Positions 14,778 through 17,870 of a stretch of 17,870 bases of DNA are shown one piece after another (the stretch's first letter is position 1; every line of letters starts with the position of its first letter). Below the pieces are notes generated by a model that was not told the origin of the DNA, did not search any database, and saw only the letters and a list, made by a program, of their open reading frames with translations. The position numbers were made by a program, and so were the translations under genes. Source of the DNA: Dunaliella salina (Eukaryota > Chlorophyta > Chlorophyceae > Chlamydomonadales > Dunaliellaceae); the NCBI GenBank assembly GCA_002284615.2, contig MU069663.1:100966-118835 (forward strand), in the 5' to 3' direction.

Positions 14778-15357
14778 AAAATTGGGCCAAGCTTCCTGAT
14801 GTCTTCAGGTTTCCCGGCTTGGCTCCTATTCAACGCGTACTAATTCATTGCTGGAAGAGTTTGATTCCCTTCTAAATTTCTTATCTTTGCTGAGAGGTGT
14901 GCATGCAGGGCAGGCCCAATAAGTGCTGTTGTCTATACCCTGCCTTTGTGCATCAGAGTAGCATCCGAGCTCTTTCATGCAATACCAATAAAAGGTTTGG
15001 TGGCAGACATCGCAGATGTACATGTCAAGGTAGGGCGGCTCAGAGCTTATGGGCTCTTTGCCGCCATGGTAGTTGCAGATCTCACAGCAGGCGCACTCAG
15101 TCTCAGCTCAGGCGGCAGGTTTGGTATTGACAGGTGTGAACCCAGCGCGTTCGAACATTGGGAGGGCCCATTTTCCTATGGTCATGGATGCGAAGTGGGT
15201 CAGGTATTGTTTCTGGTGCTTGGGAGGCTCATTGTTCCTGTCTCTTTTCTTGGCTATAATGATCCTCCAGTCACTGATACGTGTGATGTCATTTAGGTCG
15301 TAGTTGTAAACAGTATTAATTGCGTCTAGGGGGTTACAGTCAGCACAGCCTAGCGCA
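14778..15357 (-). pseudogene. R N-terminal region with PHD finger
   Basis: The minus-strand reading from about 15340 gives LDAINTVYNYDLNDIT, ISDWRIIIAKKRD, HFASMTIGKWALPMFERAGF, a TGA, then CCEIC, MYICDVCHQTFYWYC and YWACPAC. Order and spacing match the PHD of P, but the His ligand is Tyr (HQTFYWYC against HRSYHWDC). The sequence after CPAC ends at a stop near 14826. The first residues of the family are missing, so R is probably 5'-truncated. Confidence 0.7.
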
Positions 15358-15383
15358 CCCTTCCTGCCAAGGCGCAGGAAGGG
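15358..15383. repeat. Perfect palindrome at the R/E junction
   Basis: CCCTTCCTGC at 15358-15367 and its exact complement at 15374-15383 flank a 6-base loop. It sits precisely where minus-strand R meets plus-strand E, head to head. Confidence 0.75.
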
Positions 15384-15385
15384 AG

Positions 15386-15888
15386 ATGGCAGAAACTTAA
15401 CGATGCCATACCATCAACCATCATTGCAAACACTGAATGGCGCAACCCAATCTCTCAACTTGCTAACAAGGAGATCAGTAATTCTTTCTGGAAAAATCCA
15501 GAGATTACGCTTACACATCAAATGAATGTAATGAAATATCGTATAGGTATACTGTACAATCTGAGGCATGCCTTCAAAGAAAGAAAGAAAGATTAAAGAA
15601 AGATTTACGCCCTTGAGCGTGCATTATGGAAAGAAAAAATGCCTTCGAATTCAACTTTTCCAGTTCTGGACGATGCCCTCCATGTAATGATATGGACCAC
15701 ATTCACCACATACCTCAGATGCACTTGTACACGTGCACAAACTCAGCAATGAGCGGGATGCACACCAACAGACACCATGCAGCCCTAAGTCTTTGTGTAA
15801 AAGCCCTCAGTAAAGGCCGGTATGGCTCATCCCTTATTGGTATGGATGGCTGCAGTAACGAGAGACTCCTGGATCAGGGCATACAAGT
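15386..15888 (+). pseudogene. E: CCHC knuckle region
   Basis: The first part reads RWQKLNDAIPSTI, then NKEISNSFWKNPEITL, like P. After the micro-insertion the frame resumes with FNFSSSGRCPPC, a knuckle whose last Cys is displaced by indels (HIPQMH), then MSGMHTNRHHAALSL, KALSKGRYGSSL and LLDQGIQ, where insertion I follows. The match to P at 10180-10410 is strong. Confidence 0.75.
15568..15649 (+). mobile_element. 60-bp micro-insertion (antisense 3' end) with 11-bp duplication
   Basis: ATGCCTTCAAA at 15568-15578 and ATGCCTTCGAA at 15639-15649 flank 60 bases that are absent from P at the homologous place. On the minus strand the insert reads TAATGCACGC, then GGGCGTA and a T/C tract, that is, only the terminal hairpin and tail of an alpha 3' UTR. 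On the plus strand the tail appears as GAAA repeats. Confidence 0.7.
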
Positions 15889-16390
15889 GAACAGGAAAAC
15901 AGTGACTTACCATCGTTGGTGCGGAAGGCCTTTAAATCAAACAGCGTGCACACCCTTTTGTACCCCAACATATTTATTCAAAGATCTGGATGAATGAGTC
16001 ATAAGGAATGTGGGTACGTTTAGGCTTTGTGCCCACTGCTTGAAGGCCAAATCCTGTGAATGGCAGGGTGGTTCAAACATTTGTGATAAGCAAATGCAGG
16101 ACATGTGTGTGAGCTGCGCAGAAAATACACGGACTTGTTCATTGATCTTTCCAAACTATTACATACTTTTGCCCAGCTTCCAAACACTGACTTCATCCCT
16201 TTCTTGGTGAGGTACCACGTTTTGACTGATCCTGAGATCAATGCCTTTCTAAATCAAGACTCATACAGATTTCAGAAATTTTTGTCAGAGTAGGTTTCAA
16301 TTTTTGATGCTGGCTGAGATGTTTCACCAGCAGCCGATCCGCCAGAGTGTCAGGCTGTAGGCCACCCCTTGTAACTCTTGTAACCCTTAC
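15889..16390 (+). mobile_element. Insertion I: 3' end of a second retroelement family
   Basis: The 502 bases interrupt E and resemble no other part of the main family. They encode the C-terminus of a different protein that is related to fragment G at the window end. After its stop (16291-16293) come about 97 bases of 3' UTR ending in CTTGTAACTCTTGTAACCC, a short repeated tail. The tail differs from the T/C tail of the main family, so a second LINE-like family is likely. Confidence 0.55.
15950..16293 (+). pseudogene. Second-family C-terminal Cys/His domain protein, fragment
   Basis: The frame reads CTPTYLFKDLDE, stop, VIRNVGTFRLCAHCLKAKS, CEWQGG, ICDK and MQDM. After a frameshift it continues MCELRRKYTDLFIDL, LPNTDFIPFLVRYHVL and FLNQDSYRFQKFLSE to a TAG at 16291-16293. 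The core N-x3-FRL-x-AH-x-L is shared with fragment G (NIACFRLHAHKLRVE). From memory, this core followed by a C-x2-C and QDE-x-HVLF-x-C finger is a common C-terminal module of algal and plant retroelement-derived proteins. Its exact role is unknown to me. Confidence 0.5.
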
Positions 16391-16396
16391 ACAAGT

Positions 16397-16538
16397 CACA
16401 TATCAACATCTACAGACTGGGTTTTCCCTAGTGGTACTGGCTCCCCTGTCTGGCACCAATCCCGCCCTGATGCTATCTTTGTGCGCCCAATTCCAGGCAG
16501 CAAACTCATTTTGATCTTCCAAGATCCCTCCCCATGAC
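16397..16538 (+). pseudogene. E: PD motif segment of endonuclease
   Basis: One frame reads DWVFPSGTGSPVWHQSRPDA, then IFVRPIPGSK. It matches DWVFPNDIASPARHQSRPGA and FVRPIPGRQ in P once P's stop is read as Trp. E keeps both the Trp codon and the PD Asp that P lost. The following E-x-K segment is absent and is replaced by the foldback. Confidence 0.75.
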
Positions 16539-16657
16539 AAGAAAAAAAAGAAAAAACTACTTGCTACGTAGTAGGCAGAGAAACTCTCCTTTTCCTTAAT
16601 TGGTGTAAGGAGAGTTTCTTTGCCCATATGATTTTCCTTTTTCTTTCTTTTTCTTTT
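16539..16657. repeat. Foldback made of two opposed copies of the beta 3' end
   Basis: GGCAGAGAAACTCTCC at 16574-16589 is inverted at 16609-16624 with one mismatch. Outside these lie an A/G-rich run (16539-16556) and the mirror T/C tail (16631-16657). The right arm with the spacer (TTTTCCTTAATTGGTGTAA) is a sense beta 3' end; the left arm is an antisense one. Confidence 0.7.
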
Positions 16658-17139
16658 GACATTGCATGTCGCCTTAATTGGTGTGGCTGGCACCATTTAC
16701 AATGATTATACAATCACACCTCTTATGAATCTGGGCCTTACTAAAGAAAAAACTAAATCACTCTGCACATTCATTTCCAGCGATGCCATTGCAAAGCATC
16801 AGGCAAAGCAAGCCCAGAACTGTGTGGCAGACACCGAGATCCCTGGTGCAGGTCCTGGTGGAAACCCATTTACGATTGTTTTCTGGTTAGCCAAGAAAGA
16901 AAGAGTACATGCTTCAGGCACATCTACGGGTCCACCACCCACCTACAAGCTCACCTATCTCCCCAATTGGTTGCAACCTTCCCCCAAACACTGTTTTTAA
17001 CACTGGACACGTACTTTGCTCTCCGGGGGCTTCAGGGAGGGGTTTTGCTGGGCGCACAGCGCTAGCGGCAGAGGACGGGAGAAGGAGAGTCCGGACGACC
17101 AGGCTGAGAGGCACGGCGAGCAACCCTTCAGATCCCCAT
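16658..17139 (+). pseudogene. E: endonuclease C-terminus with spliced-in RNase H connector
   Basis: The frame reads TLHVALIGVAGTIYNDYTIT and LMNLGLTKEKTKSL (endonuclease). At about 16780 it switches to SDAIAKHQAKQAQN, GGNPFTIVFWLAKKE and KLTYLPNWLQ, which match the RNase H end and connector (R has ADAIAKHQAIQN, GNPFHDTTWLAFEE). After about 16985 the endonuclease C-terminus returns: NTGHVLCS, GRGFAGRTALAAEDGRRRVR and TASNPSDPH. The stop has become TAT. The joints look like template switching between copies. The result has no complete domain. Confidence 0.65.
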
Positions 17140-17274
17140 TATATCTATCTCTGGCTAGCTGTGTCTAATGTAGGTTCTGAGGGCTTTCTGTTGAGACTTC
17201 TAGCTCTCCAGTGAGGGGACCTTAATGCACGCGGCCTTTGGCTCGCGTAGTCTTTTTTCTTTTCTCTTCTTTTT
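17140..17274 (+). other. E 3' UTR (alpha type) with hairpins and T/C tail
   Basis: The hairpins are CTCTC-CAGT-GAGGG at 17203-17216 and ACGCGGCC-TTT-GGC-T-CGCGT at 17229-17248. A T/C tail follows from 17251. They are the same two positions as in P. Confidence 0.7.
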
Positions 17275-17499
17275 GACGCCATGTGCACCAAATGGATCTA
17301 GTTCTGTGAAGACACAAGGCCAGAGCACCATTTGAACGCGACTAGCAGCAGCAGCGGCAGCAGCAGCAGCATGCAGACCTTTGTAAACATTTTAGCGCTC
17401 AAGCTACTGCTCTGGTGAGGCCTCTAGCTCTCCAGTGAGAGGACCTTCCTTTAATGCACGCGGCCTTTGGCTTGCATAGGCTATCTTTTTTTTTCTTTT
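17275..17499 (+). mobile_element. Copy F: truncated, internally deleted element with CAG-repeat expansion
   Basis: GCCATGTGCACC to GCAGACCTTTGTAAAC (17278-17387) is a mutated match to 418-520 of N1 (endonuclease E-x-K region: FCEDTRPEHHLNA, HADLCKHF), but E-x-K itself is destroyed. At about 17410 it jumps to the alpha 3' UTR, with hairpins at 17428-17441 and 17458-17477 and a T/C tail at 17484-17499. It directly follows the tail of E. Confidence 0.65.
17344..17370 (+). repeat. CAG/AGC microsatellite inside the endonuclease remnant
   Basis: Nine AGC-type triplets with one interruption (CGGCAG) occupy the place where other copies encode KQQH or KQLH. In the relevant frame they add a run of Gln. 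Confidence 0.85.
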
Positions 17500-17870
17500 G
17501 TAGGCGGATATAACTCTAAAAAGTGCTGGACATCAGAGTTTATATCTGCTTTTCAGGGATTGGATAGGCGCAACTACTTCACACATTGTGTGTATTCAGG
17601 CCAGCCCATTAGGATAAATGATTTTGTGGTTGATTTACGGAAAAGGCATAGGAGCGTGTGGCCATCTGAGGATCATGCTGAACATGGTGCTCATTTAAAC
17701 AAGTTAGCCAAGTACCATAATTGGGTAGCGCTTCCCTTCCGGCATAATTCTGCTCTTGGTAAACCACTCCATACTCCTAGGTATCTGCATTTGGATTTGG
17801 GTAGGCATATGCAGAAGAACATTGCTTGCTTCCGACTGCACGCCCATAAGCTTAGAGTTGAAACTTCTCA
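17500..17870 (+). CDS. Fragment G: second-family protein, N-terminally interrupted, open to window end
   Basis: A frame without stops runs from within the T/C tail of F to the window edge (about 124 codons after the tail). It reads GGYNSKKCWTSEFISAFQGL, NYFTHCVYSGQPIRINDF, DLRKRHRSVW, KLAKYHNWVALPFRHNS, then PRYLHLDLGRHMQKNIACFR and LHAHKLRVETS. The end is homologous to insertion I (TYLFKDLDE, NVGTFRLCAHCLKAKS). There is no start codon of its own: F interrupts or abuts it. No stops over 370 bases suggest it is younger or less decayed than its neighbours. From memory it resembles the C-terminal region of algal or plant retroelement-derived proteins. A host gene interrupted by F is a less likely alternative, since a second copy exists in this window. 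Confidence 0.5.

Larger units (their letters stand above)
11165..15357 (-). mobile_element. Element R: minus-strand RT-less element, beta subfamily (main body)
   Basis: R has the same domain order as P on the opposite strand: PHD (15070-14880), linker, methyltransferase-like domain, RNase H, CCHC and PD-ExK. Its last codons, 3' UTR and tail lie at 6783-6977, split off by P. It is also interrupted by D at 14043-14767. Without the two inserts it is about 3.7 kb. The 5' border is placed near 15357, where a short palindrome and copy E begin; no certain target duplication was found. No RT is present. Confidence 0.75.
15883..16396 (+). repeat. 6-bp target-site duplication flanking insertion I
   Basis: ACAAGT occurs at 15883-15888 and 16391-16396. 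The flanks belong to E on both sides (LLDQGIQ on the left, DWVFP and RPDAIFVRP on the right). Being short, it could be partly chance. The entry spans both copies. Confidence 0.5.
15384..17274 (+). mobile_element. Copy E: 5'-truncated, heavily interrupted alpha element
   Basis: E starts within the connector between RNase H and CCHC (RWQKLNDA, as in P at 9988). It continues through CCHC, the PD motif, endonuclease C-terminus, alpha 3' UTR and T/C tail (17251-17271). It carries three internal additions: a 60-bp micro-insertion, the 502-bp second-family insertion and a foldback that replaces E-x-K. A block of RNase H sequence is also spliced into its C-terminus. Confidence 0.7.

Noticed and set aside
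6768..15345. ACAGTCA near both ends of R (6772-6778 and 15336-15342) as its target duplication
   Set aside because: Extra bases lie between it and the tail on the left, and on the right it falls within sequence that aligns with the R protein.
17341..17371. CRISPR-like or tandem satellite array
   Set aside because: It is a simple triplet run without spacers.
1..17870. LTRs or terminal inverted repeats of an LTR or DNA transposon
   Set aside because: The repeats found are 3' ends of separate copies in both orientations, each with its own short target duplication and tail; no paired terminal repeats of one element.
1..17870. AP-type endonuclease as in Dualen/RandI elements, which carry both endonuclease types
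   Set aside because: No AP endonuclease motifs were seen in any frame; only the PD-ExK type is present.

Overview
The window is a eukaryotic nuclear sequence built almost entirely of nested, decayed non-LTR retroelements; I see no host gene, tRNA, rRNA or bacterial-type operon. One undetermined base (9431) points to a draft assembly. Base composition looks near even. From memory, without a search, proteins of this type (RNase H, then CCHC finger, then PD-ExK nuclease, ending in NPPDPH) are common hypothetical proteins of green algae, so a chlorophyte or related algal genome is my best guess; the species is not determinable.

Main family. The best copy (P, 6978-11155, plus strand) is bounded by a 9-bp target-site duplication. 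In order it encodes a low-complexity N-terminus, a PHD-type zinc finger, a conserved linker, a degenerate domain resembling the PCIF1-type methyltransferase fold, an RNase H with all catalytic acids, a CCHC knuckle and a restriction-like (PD-ExK) endonuclease ending in SNPPDPH. A short 3' UTR and a T/C-rich tail follow. No reverse transcriptase is present. A minus-strand copy (R) has the same RT-less order. RT sequence (YRP, VDFTSAF and FADD motifs) occurs only in two other degenerate copies at 1572-6612, and one of them shares the PHD and linker with P and R before switching to RT.

Layout: 1-1260, fragment A (methyltransferase tail to RNase H), split by nested N1 (368-922). 1261-1571, unassigned. 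1572-2973, RT palm/thumb remnant C1, split by SINE-like N2 (1603-1967). 2974-3600, low-complexity coding remnant. 3600-6612, PHD-linker-RT copy C2. 6613-6782, unassigned. 6783-6977, 3' end of R. 6978-11155, P, inserted into R. 11156-15357, the rest of R (minus strand), itself split by nested D (14043-14767). 15384-17274, plus-strand copy E, carrying a 60-bp micro-insertion, a 502-bp insertion of a second retroelement family, and a foldback. 17275-17499, truncated copy F. 17500-17870, open coding fragment G of the second family, running off the window.

How the parts fit. At least five insertions are flanked by readable target-site duplications of 6-12 bp. Those of the main family all end in the same kind of T/C tail behind a small 3' hairpin. 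This is what target-primed reverse transcription by an RLE-type element would leave, with the 3' hairpin and tail as the likely template signal. Paired-base changes between copies support these hairpins. Two subfamilies are visible, alpha (P, E, F) and beta (R, D, N1), each with its own 3' UTR.
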